Part shown: positions 13,154 through 26,351 of the stretch, one piece after another
Layout: each line of letters starts with the position of its first letter
Position numbering within the stretch: position 1 is the stretch's first letter
NCBI RefSeq assembly: GCF_002078875.1
Contig: NC_034409.1
Span: 64,523,438 to 64,587,437 of the forward strand
Direction: 5' to 3'
Length of the DNA stretch: 64,000 nucleotides
Origin: Numida meleagris
Taxonomy: Eukaryota; Chordata; Aves; Galliformes; Numididae
Made by a program: the position numbers and the translations under genes
The notes under the pieces: model-generated
Told to the model about the DNA's origin: nothing
The model's input: only the letters and a program-made list of their open reading frames with translations
The model's database searches: none

Positions 13154-13432
13154 AGCTTGTCTTCACATAGAAGTTACACCAATTTAATTTGAATCATTTT
13201 ATAAATCGATTTTGTTAAACCGATGTGAACACTTGTTTAGACACTCCTAAATTGATTTTGCCCTCACTTGTATTGATTTAGCCTAAGTCAGGAAGGAATT
13301 CTCTTAAGATAAATTGATGCAAGCCTGATTGAAATAAAATTAAAAGTGCCCACATAGGGTTTGCATGGGCTTGCTAAATTGATTTAAAAGTACACTTTTA
13401 ATTAAAGTGATGCAACTTTGTGTAGGCCAGGT
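13154..13432. repeat. Ancient palindromic DNA transposon (MITE-like)
   Basis: The two ends are imperfect inverted repeats over about 35-40 bp. The left end reads CTTGTCTTCACATAGAAGTT; the reverse complement of the right end reads CTGGCCTACACAAAGTTGCA, and both continue into TTTAATT-rich arms. The interior repeats AATTGATTTA-like motifs on both strands and has no open frame. This fits a non-autonomous DNA transposon of an old amniote family, with motifs like those of ancient repeats in turtle and bird genomes. I cannot name the family with certainty. Confidence 0.6.
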
Positions 13433-13771
13433 TTAATAACATAGAGAGGCATCTTTGGCATACAAGTTCTGTATGACCTAAAAGAATCTTAAGTCCAATG
13501 ATTTGTTCAAGGTGTTAAGAGGTTTCTACATTGACACTTGAAATAGCTTTCAGGAATTTTACAAATACACAGCTCTTCTTCCAATCCAGAATAAATCTGT
13601 TTTCCTACTCTTACATTTTTTTTTTTTAAATCAATCATCCGTACAGCTTCCTTAGAAATTAAAGACAAGTGTGAAACAAAATCCTATTTCTGAGCTTAAA
13701 GGCTGATCAAAATCCCAACATAGATTTTAGATTTACAGCTTCCCACTGCCTTTAAACAAACACATCTGCAG

Positions 13772-13798
13772 GACGACGACCTCATTCATGACAAACAG
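13772..13798 (+). other. Candidate 27-nt microexon (hypothesis)
   Basis: The segment is preceded by CATCTGCAG and followed by the consensus donor GTGAGT, giving CAG|GTGAGT. It is 27 nt, a multiple of three, and in frame 1 reads D-D-D-L-I-H-D-K-Q; frame 2 is also open and frame 3 has a stop. A TGC motif sits directly upstream of the acceptor AG; UGC motifs near the acceptor are known for neuronal microexons regulated by SRRM4. The pyrimidine tract is weak and broken by an A-rich run. I do not recognise the peptide. No flanking exon is visible, so this may be coincidence. Confidence 0.25.
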
Positions 13799-14589
13799 GT
13801 GAGTGCAACATGTATATTGGAAACTAATTTCTGGTGGAGGTGTAAATAGGAACCATGCTGGCTTTGTAGCTAACATTGTATCACTGCTGAAAAGCAGTAA
13901 GATTTCACTGTACTACTTAATTCTTGAATTTCTTTGTGCACTTCAATTTCCATTTTTCTCAAATCTGTCTGTCCAGAAAATAGTATTTAGGCACTACTGT
14001 CCTTGCAGAGTAACCCTGAATAATGATTTGAAAACCAGGCTGTAACCTTCTTGATGCTGTCTGGAACTAGCAATCAAAATCAGAGATTATACAGAAACCT
14101 CTATCTCAACATGTGCCTTGTTTATTGAACTTTCACCATATGCAAAGTACAGTTTCAGGAAATCTGCATTACACATTGTCATGCAGAAGTCACCCCCACA
14201 CTGAGCTCCTAGGAACAGAAAATAACAAAAAGAGATGTTTTCAGAGACAAAGCAGTTCATAGGGCAGTAAGCATAACTGTGTTGGATAGAGCACTCATAG
14301 CTGAGAACTGCTTTGCTTCACATACAGTCATTGACATTTGCAGTTGGCTGCTTTTGTAGTATTACTTTGATGATGCCATAGTGAAAATAGTGCCTTGGAT
14401 TCTTCATGTTCAGTTACTTATAAACTGGGAAATCTTTGTTAGTTTTAGATCTGGCAAAGTGGCTTTGGCATCATTAAATCAACCAGCTGTATTTTTGGTG
14501 AAAGTGTTGCCATCTATCTGCTATCATCTAAGTAAGAAATTGAATCAACATCTCAAAATGCTCTACTTATGTTGTCTCTCTGACGCAGT

Positions 14590-14604
14590 GGGAGGGAGGG
14601 AGGG
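14590..14604 (+). other. G-quadruplex motif
   Basis: Four runs of three G separated by single A residues form a perfect intramolecular quadruplex motif on the plus strand. It is also a (GGGA)n microsatellite, so its origin may simply be slippage. Confidence 0.7.
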
Positions 14605-17377
14605 ATGGTGGTGGTGTCTCTGCCCTTACCATACTGTACAGTACTGAGAGTTATACTGCAACTGAGTTTTGGCAAATTCTATGCTGATGTAAATTAATTT
14701 TCCTTCAATGATTACACTCATCCATACACACACAGTACCAAGAGCTTTTATTTCCCTCTGGCCAACTGTCCATTTTCTGCCATCCCAGGCTTTCCTAAGA
14801 ACCAGTTGGGCCCAGTGCTGTCAAAAGCTGAGCTCCCATCACCTCAAATAACAGAAAGACTTTGGCCAAAATGTTATGAATTGCTGAATATTAAGACCAG
14901 AGGCTTTGGGTTCCAGCTGAAATTTATGCATGAAAAAAAAAAAAACATAATAAGGTATCATTGAATTTTTCTTTTTTTTGTCTCTTTCTCAGCCCCCAGC
15001 CCCTAAAGACATTGAGGGAAGCTAAATTTTATACACATTTCCAACTATTCAAAACAAAAGATGATACTGATTGGTTTCAGTTTTAGTGATTTTGTTCTCA
15101 GCTCTGGTTATTCTATGGAGCCTGTAAATTGAATGTGATGAATACAGGCAGCAGTGAATATAAGGCTGAAGAAAAGAGAAGTTTTGTTGCCTATGAAGAC
15201 AGGATCATTGGTGGGGAAAAAGAAAAAAAGGAAAAGGAAAATAAAAAAGAAATGAAAAGTAATGACTTTTTCATGTTGTGACTGGCCAAAAAATAATTCA
15301 TTTTTAAATGAAGTTCAGAATCCTAATAATAAGGTATTGAAGGATGAGTATGTGAGAAACATAATCCTGCCAATGTTGTTCATATATATGTATTTATTGA
15401 TATCAATACCTGCAAACTGATCAGTTTGAGTGTGGAATGAAAATGAACTGAAGTTGGTGTTCTCTTCCCAGTCATCATTCACAACATTATATAAGATAAT
15501 AATACAAGTGGAGACAGCTTTTTCTTAAAAACTAACTCTGCTGAAAACTGAGGTTGTTTTTTTCTGTCTAGCTAGTCCCTATTTTTTCTGCATCTCTCAC
15601 CAGTAGGAAAATAGACCACAGATAACCTTCATCTATATAGTTACAATTGTGCTCTATATTAACCTTTACTTTTCCACACAGAAAAAATCTAGTTTCTTAA
15701 ACTTGTCCATTTTTTTTAATTATTATTCTTGCTAGGGCATTTGGAACTGTCTCCAAATAGTCTACATCTTTGTCAGAGTATGGAAGGCAGCAGGCAACAC
15801 TACTGCCTTTGAGGTCTCAGACACTTTGAAAAGAGTGGTATAATGGCTACCTGCCTCTTATATAAAGCATTCCTGCTAACATCTCCTAGAATGAGGTTTA
15901 GTTTTCTGTTGCTGTTGCAGGTATCCTACAAGTAGGTGACATATTTTGTTTGCAATATAGTTCTGCTATATTGATGCTTTGAGTCATCCCTTGTTTTGTA
16001 TTTGTGTGTTCGTTTTTTCTTCCCTTAGGGGAAAATTTTGTACTTATCTGTATTTAATTTCAATTTATTTTTTTGAGAATGTTAGAAAGATCCATAGAAA
16101 GGTCAACAGTGGATGGGCCATTGAGGTTAAACTGCTTTATTGTCAAACTGAGTTTGAGGCACATTTGTGCAATGGAAGAGAAAATGTGGAAAATATTTGC
16201 CATACCTGAATTTTTTCTAACTTCATATTTCTAGAACTGGAGTCTCTCTCAACAAGTGAGAAAACCTCTACTGCATTCTTAAAACCCAATATGATTATTG
16301 AATTAAATGAAAAAAAAATTGTAGCGTATGAGAAGTACTTAAGAAAGCAAGGTTCTCTTGCTGGAAGAGTCATGAGCTCAGTTTATAATGCCTGAAGGGT
16401 GCCTACATAATTCTAATGACCTCTTCAACTTTGTTAGTTAACAGTACTGGAATTTTTCCCCTCTTGCTTACCTTTTTTTTTGTTTACAGGCATTCATGCC
16501 TTCAGTGACTACTATATTATGCTTAAGTTACTCTCATGGTAAATACAAGGATTTTAATTTCCTCATTCTTGACTTCAGGGTCTTTTTGAATATGTTCCTC
16601 ACTTTTTGAAATGTCATTTTTCCAAAGTCTAGCTTCACTTACTAAGTTGTAATGTGATTCTTCCCTAACTGTGTTTCACTTCCTTATATTCTTGTTTATA
16701 ATACCCAGGGACTACTGAGTTGATATGTTTAGACTCACTGTTTCTGTCTCATATATGACTAAGTCAAGAATAGCAATGACATTTTTTATATACTACAGAA
16801 ACAGTTTAGAAGTGGTGTTTTCAATTACATGATTTAAAATATTTAAACCTACTTCCAGGAATTTATTTCATCTGGCTATTGGACTCATCTATTTATCTCC
16901 TGCTAAACCACATTAACCTCCTCCTGCATTATGTGTTTAACATCTTTATTTCTGGTAAGTGAATAGAAATACTCTCTGATACATATAAACAGGAGGAACT
17001 TCATATCTGCATTAGTGCAACAGCACTGGAGACACTATGAGAGCTACTCTGCCTCAAAGGTGTTTTTATAACTTTGACCTTTGGTTTGTGTTTATCCAGA
17101 TTCACTTGGCTATACCACTATAAGCAAAATAATGCCTGTATATTACAGAAAGCTATAGATTCTACTGTTAAGCTTGTCTTTGTTTCGATAACTAATAATT
17201 CTAATGGTCATATAGAAATATAGCTACTAGAAAAGCTCAAAAAATGTAATTGTGGCAATCACCAACAACAAAAAAATTATCCCTGTAATAATAACTGTAA
17301 TGGTTACAATAGCAGTTAAATTTGACTTAAAGAGGAGGTAAGTTAAGATACAGCCCATTCAGAGAAGAGAGGATGCA

Positions 17378-18121
17378 ATGAAGACAGAGACAGTTTCTTT
17401 TCAGTGGTGCCCAGTGCCAGGACAAGAGGCAATGAGCACAAACTAGAGCTCAGGAGGTTCCCTCTGAACACAAGGCAGCACTTCTACGCTGTGTGGGTGA
17501 CAGAGCACCAGTATAGGTTATCATAGAATCATAGAATCTTAGAATCACCATGACTGGAAAAGACCTCCAAGATCATTTAGTAAAACCATCCATCTACCAC
17601 CACCAAGTTCCCACTAAACCATGTCCCTTAGTACTACATCTAAACATTTCTTGAACATCTTCAGGGATGGTGGGTGACCCAACCACCTCCCTGGACAGTG
17701 CATTCCAGCATTCAGCCACTCTTTTGGAGAATAAATCTTTCCTAATATCCAACCTGAACCTCCCCTGGCACAACTTGAGGCCATTCCCTGTAGTCCTATT
17801 GCTAGTTACATGGGGTAAGAGGTTGACCCCCGCTTCACCACAACCTCCTTTCAGGGAGTTGTAGAGGGCTATAATGCCTCCCCGAGCCTCCTCTTCTCCA
17901 GACTGAACAACCTCAGTTCCCTCAGTCACTTCTCGTAGGACTTGTGCTCCAGACCCATCACCAGTTTTGTAGTCCCAAGAGGCCGTAGAGTCTCCTCCTT
18001 GGAGATCTTCAAAAGCCACCTGGACATGATTTTGGGCACTCTGCTCTGGGTGTCCCTGCTTGACTGGGGGTTGGAACAGATGTACACAAAGGTCTCTAGC
18101 AATCACAACCATCCTATAGCA
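17378..18121 (+). mobile_element. CR1 LINE (plus strand), split by a second CR1
   Basis: The left part (about 17378-17519) matches the CR1 3' coding region: TCAGTGGTGCCCAGTGCCAG, then GACAAGAGGCAATGAGCACA, ending at GTATAGGTT. The right part (about 17971-18121) resumes with CCCAAGAGGCCGTAGAGTCT, then ATCTTCAAAAGCCACCTGGA, then CTGGGGGTTGGAACAGATG and a degraded tail. Together they form one colinear CR1 interrupted at the point that normally reads CAGGTT|GCCCAGAG. The peptide [16 protein letters not shown] is typical of this part of CR1. The interrupting sequence is the minus-strand CR1 listed next. Confidence 0.85.
17520..17970 (-). mobile_element. CR1 LINE nested in an older CR1
   Basis: It begins on the left with the reversed CR1 tail (ATCATAGAATCATAGAATC) and the motif ACTGGAAAAGACCTCCAAGA, and runs to CCAGACCCATCACCAGTTTT, a common internal CR1 motif. 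It is oriented minus, about 450 bp, and 5' truncated. It sits exactly in the break of the plus-strand CR1, so it inserted later. On the minus strand it keeps an open frame with decayed C-terminal residues, not a functional protein. Confidence 0.88.
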
Positions 18122-21100
18122 TGAAAGACAGCCCAGAAACCGGTTTCAGTACTCAAACAGACTCATAGAAACAAAGATGTAGTGACCATGAGTGACATTA
18201 GGATACAACTAAAACGTATGCATTAAAAGGGAAGGGCAGAATTTCAGGGAGGTGGTTGCATATGTGGTGCATCCCTAAGGACTGCATCTTCATCCAGCTC
18301 TGTGAATTTGTCTATGTAATTACACTAAATAAAACGTAGTGAGGACAGAGAAAGGGGCCACAGGTCACAGGAATGGTCATAGTGAGTACAAAGCTATTTA
18401 TAATGACAAACACAAATACATAACACCAAAACCTCTGTATAGAATGTCACACAAAAATACCAGCTGGGAGACCTCACTTTTCTTTGAATAATGCAGAACA
18501 TTTTCCTGCAAGAAAACAACTGATCCCTCTTAAGCTTTTAGATATGACACTGCAGTTCAAGACTATGGGCAAGATACTTACTATATTCCAAGCGCTTTGA
18601 GTTTGTGAAATGTATGAAAGCAGCAAAGGAAGAACAACCTTGTGCTTTGTATCATAAAGCTCAGAGTTAAAAATGAGCTGATGTATTTATGAATTTTTAA
18701 GCTGTTCTATTATGATTAATTGTCTTCTTAAAGTTATCTTTGGTCACCACTTGCTTTCTGTGGAGGCGTGTGAAAAAAAGGTGGGAATCAAGGTAAAAAG
18801 CTTTATTATCAAAGACTTTTCTTATTGTGCTGTTAAAAAAAATCCATGCAGAACAAGTTTAAGAGCAGCAGATACCTAAGGAGCTGTCAAATAGCACTGT
18901 TAACTATAATAATTTATCCTATAATTTAATGTAGCCCTGACCCCTGTCATAAGTTAATACACCATGAAGAATAGTCTGCAAAAAACATGCTTATTAATGA
19001 ATTGGAGAAATAATGTGACATTGTTTTTTTGCCATTTTCCTATGAAATATCTTAATATCGAAGTTAACAGAGCCTAGACAATTTTTGCTATGTAATTATG
19101 TCTGTCCATATCTTACTAACTTGAGCTGTGATTAAAAGGTTTATAATTTTTAATTATATAATCTGAAGGGAGTTGTTTGATTCAAGACAAAAATAACAGT
19201 AGATATAAACTCTACAACATAAGCTCTTTCTTCTATTTTGCCATTTTTTACTGGCAGACTCTTCATTTGAATCTCTTTGTACGTGAATAGTAACTGTGTG
19301 TACAGGCCAGTAGCTCTGTAGTGTACACAAATCCTCAGAAAACATGTGGTGGTTCAATTACACCCTTATTAATGACCACCTATTCTGATAGCAGAGTGGC
19401 ACAAGGCCCTGCATATGCTGGAGCTGTAATTCTAGAGCTTCTGTGCACAGAGACCAAGTATGTAGCTGAGACTGAACATTCAAGGGGAAGGGCTGGGTGT
19501 TGGTGCTGTGATTGTGTGTGCCACAGATTATCATATCCCTCTCATGATTTTCTTTTCTTGCAGTACATGTACTGTTGTTATTGCTCTGGCCCAGATGTTG
19601 CACTAGCCTGATGGCAGCGGGTGAAACTAGATTCTTTTCCCCTTCAAGCTCACATGTTAAGGGAGTTTTTGAAAAATGTGACAGTAATTTCAATTACCTA
19701 CATAGGAGAGTGTTCCTGCACACTGGAAAAGCTTTCTGAAAATACTCGTCTGTATTCTGTGGGTTTAATAATGAAGACATCTGAAAACTACAGATTAAAT
19801 TCTGGAAAGGTAAATAATCTTCCTTCTACACATTATCTAGCTTCGCATAATATTATTAGTAAGTAACTGCATAAAATTTCCTGTTGCAGAAAAATTATAT
19901 AAAATTTGAAGATAAGCTATTTTGGTAGATAGTCTTTGGGTTTTCTTTTAACCTCTCAAATGTGTCTTGAGAGGACTCAGTCAAGAGGAACTTGTGCTAA
20001 GATTATTGGCAGCTGTGGAAGTAGTCTGCCTTTAAGATGATGACTGTCTGCAGGAAAAGGAGATGTACCCAGAGCATAGCCTGCATAGGTGTTCCTGATT
20101 GTCTAGCTATATTTTCTAATTAAATATGAATTAGTTAGCTTCTCTTAAAAAACAAACAAAGTAAACGGCATATCTAGACTAGGCATCTAACAAGACAAAA
20201 GAATGGACACACTGTAAAAAGGAGACAATTCATACAGTTCCAGCTTTTCAAAAATGCAGACTTTGAATTTTGTTTGCTAAGAGCATGGGTAAAAATGTTA
20301 GGCCTTGAGTCATCATTTTTTTTTCTACAAGATATTTGGTTTCAGTTTTCAATACAGTATTTGGACACTGAAGTCAATAGGACTCCCAGATAAGCTTAAT
20401 AATTTTTTCCTTCCATAGAAATGGACTGCCCTAAGTGGTTTCATTTTTCCAGATTGAAGAAAATTAGCAGATTCTCACCGATATTGAACATATGACCACT
20501 TGTTTAACAATGGGCTTCAAGGACTTACTTCAGGAGAATTTAAAAAAAAAACCTGCCCTTCGTTTGCTTGAGTATTTGATAGGACTTTTTTGGGACATCC
20601 ATTTTTATAGCAACTGACCAGCAGAAATGCTAGGACATTTCACACTCAACTCTGACATTTTCTAACTTGGCCTGTGTACAATGCTCAAAAGCAATGAAAG
20701 TGTTAATGGTCTTGTTGTTTTTAGGCTTTCACTGTATACTGAGACTTGACATTTCACACTAATTAAAACAGACTGCTACAGTCCCCATGTACATGTAACT
20801 CATATTTAATTCAATGGAAACATTGAGTGTGCATTGATAGAAGAATTGGGTCCATACTTTTACTATTGTGACAATCAGGAAATGCCTTATCCAGTGATAC
20901 GATAAATTTATTCACAGCTCCAATAAGAATAGCTTTTGAAATACTTAACTGAAATGTAATATTCATATTGATGAGGCAGATCCTGAAGACTTTCTTCAAG
21001 CAAAACTTCCCATGGGTTGAGATTTGAAAATATAGATAAGCGGTTTCCAGCACACTAAGATTATTCAGAATTACAGGACTCCAATGCAGAAGCGCAGCAT

Positions 21101-24100
21101 TTCCATTTACAGAAAATATGAAGATTTTTTTTTCTCCATGGTGTCTCTAAGGTTCTTTTTCTTGACCTGTAAAATGTAGACTAGATGCTCTGCCTAGATC
21201 TAGGCTTAAGGGCAGGTTCACCACATAGTAAACATAATTTGAAAGTCTTACTTTTTCAGTTGCCCAAATCAAAGATTTGTTAGGAATATGCATTATTGTT
21301 TCAAGCCCATGAAAGCAGGTTTTCTTTCCATTGGAACCAAGCCACAGAGAAGGCCTTGTACACCAATGTATCCCAGTACAGTGCACAGAGACAGCACTCC
21401 AGTGTCTGATTGTTCAGAAATATGATGCGCTTGGGCTATTGTCATCTGTGGAGCTGTACCATATCTATATACCTTCATCAGGTACACCCTGATGTACCCT
21501 CACCTATTCAGATGGCCCATTTTTCTAAGATTCATAATGCATATTGGGGGAAAGGGAAAACCTATTAGGCAATCTTTGCCTGGCAGAATAATGCGCCCAC
21601 TGAGACTGATTTTCAAGGTCTATTAGTGCAATTTTTGCCCTGATCAATGGTAGAATATAAAAACTAAAGAGGAACAAAACAACCCTCCACTGATTCCCAT
21701 TTAAATATACTAAGATTTATTAGCTAAATAATCTTAGGGTGTTACTTCTATTCTATCTTGAGACTTCTGTGAGCACTCATAAGTATATACATTTTCTTCT
21801 TTAAAATCCCTTGAAATGTTGAACTATGTCTCTTAATACAGTTTCTTATATTTTAGTGAAAAGGCAGCTGTAGATGTCATCATGACTATGGACTTTTATA
21901 ATGCCATAAAAATTCAGTGTCATCATAAATTTATGCTGCTGAAAATGTCGACGTTTATGGCAACTTCTACAAGGACATATTTTAAAATGATATTAAAACT
22001 TTATGCAGCAACTTTTATTTAGTTAAAAAAGTGAGATTATGAAGCAAAATATTTACTCTTATTTTAGAACAAAGAACCGTGACAAATAGTTTATAAAAAA
22101 AGGAGAAAATATGAAGGTTTTATAAAGCAGATCTCTCAGACTCCCAAAACAAAAGACACTTGCATCCTGATTATGTGAAACCACTAACTGAAGCAAATCA
22201 TTAATATTCACATTTATTGTCTTTAACATATATTGTTTATCATTTGGTCTTGTATTACTGACACACATACATTATGTCATTGCTTTCAGGGCTCAGCATC
22301 TCATTATTTACATTGAAATATCCTTATTTCTACCTGTGTTTTAGGTTTTGAAAAGTAAGTGCACTTAATGAATACAGTTAAAATTAAGAAATAAGGAAAA
22401 TATGGGTTCTTGGATCTACTAAAGTTTGAGCTGCAATGCTGCAGTCCTGTGGGAATTTCACTAAAAGGAACTGGATGGAGCAGAAAACAGAATGACCCTG
22501 TAGGTTGAAACTTCCAACAAAGGGGCAGTTGCTTGTGAAGCACCTGATTCAATTCTCTTAGACTCGAAACTAAGTGTACCATATATTTCACAGAAACCAG
22601 CCATAAGGCAACATGACAAAAGTGGAGGAAAGTAAACTGCCACTTGTTTTTTCTCTTGCAAATTCAAGATGTATCAACTAACTTCTTTTGAGTTTCCATC
22701 AACTTTCATTGAAGCAGCTTCAGAGACTGATATACCTCAGAGAGCAAAATATATTGAGTATTCCCTCAAAACAGTGACATTTATGTTTGAGCAGAGCTTT
22801 AGGGACTGAGTTTAGGGACTGAGCCCATTCCTACTGAAGTCAGTGAGATAGCCCTATTAATTTACCATGCTCTAACACGGAACACAGCTGAATCAAAGAA
22901 TTTTACACTAAAGCACAGAGAAAATGTGCAAGGAATATACTGTTTCCTATGCTCAGATATGCCTAGTTTGTATATATAAGAACAGTTTATATATATATAA
23001 TTCTTTTTATATAGGTATCTTTATATATAAGAATCTCTAAGTGTAAGGGTATTTCTACTTCTCCATCTGTATAGATTTCTGTACACAGTTTTCCAGCACG
23101 TATGACTCTGATTTCTGAAAGAACAGTTAGTCACTTGTAGAAGGTGAATATAAAAGAGAAGACACGTACATAAAAAATGATCTTCGTTCTTACAGGGTTA
23201 TCCAAAGTGTTGCTTTAACAATCATTTCTAAGTCTGTTGATATAGATAGATATTGAATACTCACTGCCTAATCCCATTTTACATAGGGTACTAAATAGGC
23301 TTAATAAAATAAGTTATAATAATGACTGACTAAGGTTGAATTTGAACCTGAATTTGAACCTGAATCCGGACAAAAGCAAACAAAAAAAAAATTCATAAAC
23401 CTCAGGGCTCCCCCTTCTGCTGTGTATCATCTATTTTGATTTTCCTATTATATTATTACTAGATATTACTTTCTATAAATGTCTGACGCTACCCAAAGAA
23501 GACAGTCAATAACATCCTTTTTATTGTCGAATACTTTTTATTGAAAGTCTTGTCAGGTTAACATCACTTCCACAAGCTTACAGTGCTGATGCAAGTCTCT
23601 CCAAGTCTTGCTTTTCAACTGCCATACTTTGAATTACTAATTCTTATGCTTCAAAGAAAGGGTTACAGATGCATACGACTATTAAATAGTTCCACTAGTT
23701 CTACGACAATAGCATTTTGAAGAGAGACTCTAAAAAAGGCTGGATATGGTGGAACATTACTCAGTTGGTTTAATATCTTCACATATTTTCTGTGGGTTAA
23801 GGAGAAGTAAAATACAATGGAGATTTTTTTCCTTACAATTGTCATAATTTGAGGATTTTTTTAAGCTCAGAAACAAAAAGACATGTATACTTGATACAGA
23901 TGAAAGGTCTGTTTGCACCTAATATATTACAGAAAAGTTCAAAGACAGCTTAACCTTGTAAAAATGTTACCTCTGTAATGCTGCCAAAATCAGTAGCTGC
24001 GTGAATTATTACTTTGACTTGCATATATGACTTTTTCAGAATTTATCTAACTTTTGCATTCATTAATTGGTGATTTTCATATTCTGGTGATTTCATAAAT

Positions 24101-26317
24101 TGATGTTTCATTTCCCCTTTCATTCAAATTCCCACCTTTTAAAATGCTCATACATCTTTCTGCCCTCAGACTCATAATATTCAGCTGAGGAATTATTTGG
24201 TGAATATTCCAGATTCAGTGCATTCCAAAGTAGGATTTATTGGAAAACAATAGCAATGGTTTTACATCCAGTGTCTATTGTCAGGACTAGGATTATAGTC
24301 ATGATCCTTTGTTAAGATTGTCACCCTCTTGAATGGTGTAGAGGAGGAAAGTATTTGCAGAAACAGCTCTTGGCTCCCCATAAATCAATACTTCCTTCGC
24401 TAGAGCGGACAATATATTTTGATGTGACATTTCTAGAACAGGGAATTATGATAAAAGCTATTCTTCTAATACCTAGAAGTAAGAGATTGTTTAAACCATG
24501 TGTATGGCTAACTTTTGTCATACGTAGGATATCCTCATCTATTCTGCATTTTGAAAGTCTTTTTTGAAAGAGAAAAGCTTCTCAGCTATATGGTCAGACA
24601 TACATGCATTGTTTCCACTTTTTTTCCAAAGCTTCTCCTTCAGTTACTTGAAATACAGAGGTATAGGAGCATGTAAATGAATAATAGCTATTCAGTCTAA
24701 ACTCTAAAGATAACTTACTATAGGCACTGGAGGCAGAGATGGGATGTAGTATTTGCACACATGCAGTATGTGGAGAACTGCTCTTCTGTTTTATGGAGCA
24801 GCAATCATATTTAGTTTAATGTCTAATAAGTCCCATAAAATGACATTAAGAAATTTTGCTGTTTGGCTGATGAACAATCTAAGCAGTGACGTTAACTCAT
24901 CATAGCACTACTGCTTTGAATTATCAAGCCTCATAAAATTTAGGGTATAAATATGCCAGTTCAACTAAATGAGAACAGAGATCCAGAATGGATCCTGTAG
25001 TAGAGCGGCATCCAAAAATCTACCCAAAATTTACCCAAATCTTATAATAATTTCTACCGTTTACACTACAGAGCATTAATCACAGAAAAATCATACTTTT
25101 GCCCTTTTGTTTTTAAACAGTCAGCTGTATGGAAAATTATTAATGTATATAAAGAGGTTTTCTTTCTTTAGTAAAATGTAGACAACTTAGTGATTGTAGG
25201 ACATCATCACAGTGCTGGCATATTTGACAGGAGACCTCCAAATGTCCTGCACTTATATTGAAATGGCAGAAATATATCAGGAAGCATTCTCAGGTAATCT
25301 AATATGATTTTAGATTATTTCTGCAGTGGATGAGCTGAAACATAAGGGAATGAAAAAACATTCAATTGCAATAGCACATAAATCTCTTTTTACCTTTTTT
25401 TGTTTTGTTTAATGGTGATGATTAATGTTTGAGATTCACTTTAATTTTCACTTGAAGATTTAAGGTTGACTAGACATAAATCTGAATAGCAGCTGCTGGT
25501 ACTAATCCTGATCTCTGCCAAGCTGAAATAACAGCAACTTCAGTTTAGGACTCTTTTGTATACTCATTGTTCATCTCTGTTTTGATTTGTGTCCTTCTTT
25601 TGATGCATTAGGAACTTCCAGGTGGTAGCAGGAGGGGTTACAAATGCTACATAGCAAGGACACAGATTTTCCTCCTGGCTAGACTGATAACCTGAATATT
25701 TTGCAATGAGAAACAAGCTTGCTAAGCCTGAATGCACTGGCCTTTCAGTTTCTTATCAAAGCTCCATCTGCGCTGAACTTCCTAGTCAAACTTCCCCCAC
25801 TGTCTTTATGGTGGATGTTAACGTCATACAAGTCTGCTCTGTTTCTTCTGCAGTTTCACACGAGTAGAGATGCCATCCAACAAATTATTCGCCCATGGTA
25901 ACAATTTGCCAGGAGCTGATACTAACCTTCTGGTGAATCTGTTATATGCTTCAAGTAGGACTGCTCACTTGGGGAAGCATACATGGTTCGCCCCAAACAT
26001 CTTCTGTATGTTTAATGAAGAGGAAAGAAGAGAGAGGTAGAAAACTCAGCTGGGTATGCTATGGAACACTTTGTCTACAGACTGAATTTCTTAATGACAT
26101 TCTCATTAAAAGTTCCTGCCGCCAAACACTGTTTGCTTTTGCCTTTGGAACTGTCTGCATTAATAATGAGAGGCTCCTCTTGGAAGTTATTTACATAAAG
26201 TTTTATTCTCATGTTAGTGCCACAGACAGCATCTCCATGTTGGTTGTGAGCACAGAGAATACTATTTGAATTAATTCACTTCAATATGTTCCCCAGGGGG
26301 CCATAGACTTACACCTC
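18122..26317. other. No gene seen; AT-rich unique DNA
   Basis: The longest stretch without a recognisable repeat in the first half of the window. It contains small tandem duplications (TTTAGGGACTGAG twice at 22798-22823; AATTTGAACCTG twice near 23340-23365) and TA-rich runs at 22970-23035. Short open frames occur on both strands and none has a domain. A strong-looking acceptor near 19560 lacks a matching donor. Confidence 0.6.
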
Positions 26318-26318
26318 A

Positions 26319-26350
26319 ATAAAATAAAATATAAAATAAAATAATAATAG
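26319..26350 (+). repeat. A-rich simple repeat (AAAAT/AAT)n
   Basis: Mixed AAAAT and AAT units directly abut the 5' end of the following CR1 copy. They may mark the insertion site or have grown from A-rich target DNA. Confidence 0.8.
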
Positions 26351-26351
26351 A

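Larger units (their letters stand above)
13435..17375. other. No assignable gene; AT-rich unique DNA
   Basis: Mostly unique AT-rich sequence. It includes a candidate microexon at 13772-13798, a perfect four-run G-quadruplex motif at 14590-14604, a strong acceptor-like site at 14992/14993 and a polypurine stretch near 15215-15262. No open frame here has a recognisable domain. Confidence 0.55.

Noticed and set aside
17594..18112. 172-codon minus-strand frame as a gene
   Set aside because: It crosses the boundary between two nested CR1 copies of opposite orientation, so it is a composite by chance.
19555..19620. Strong acceptor (TTTTCTTTTCTTGCAG) with short open frame
   Set aside because: The only open continuation stops after about 15 codons and no donor fits. 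A terminal exon is possible but unsupported.
22798..22823. 13-bp tandem duplication (TTTAGGGACTGAG twice)
   Set aside because: A single small duplication typical of replication slippage, with no further structure.
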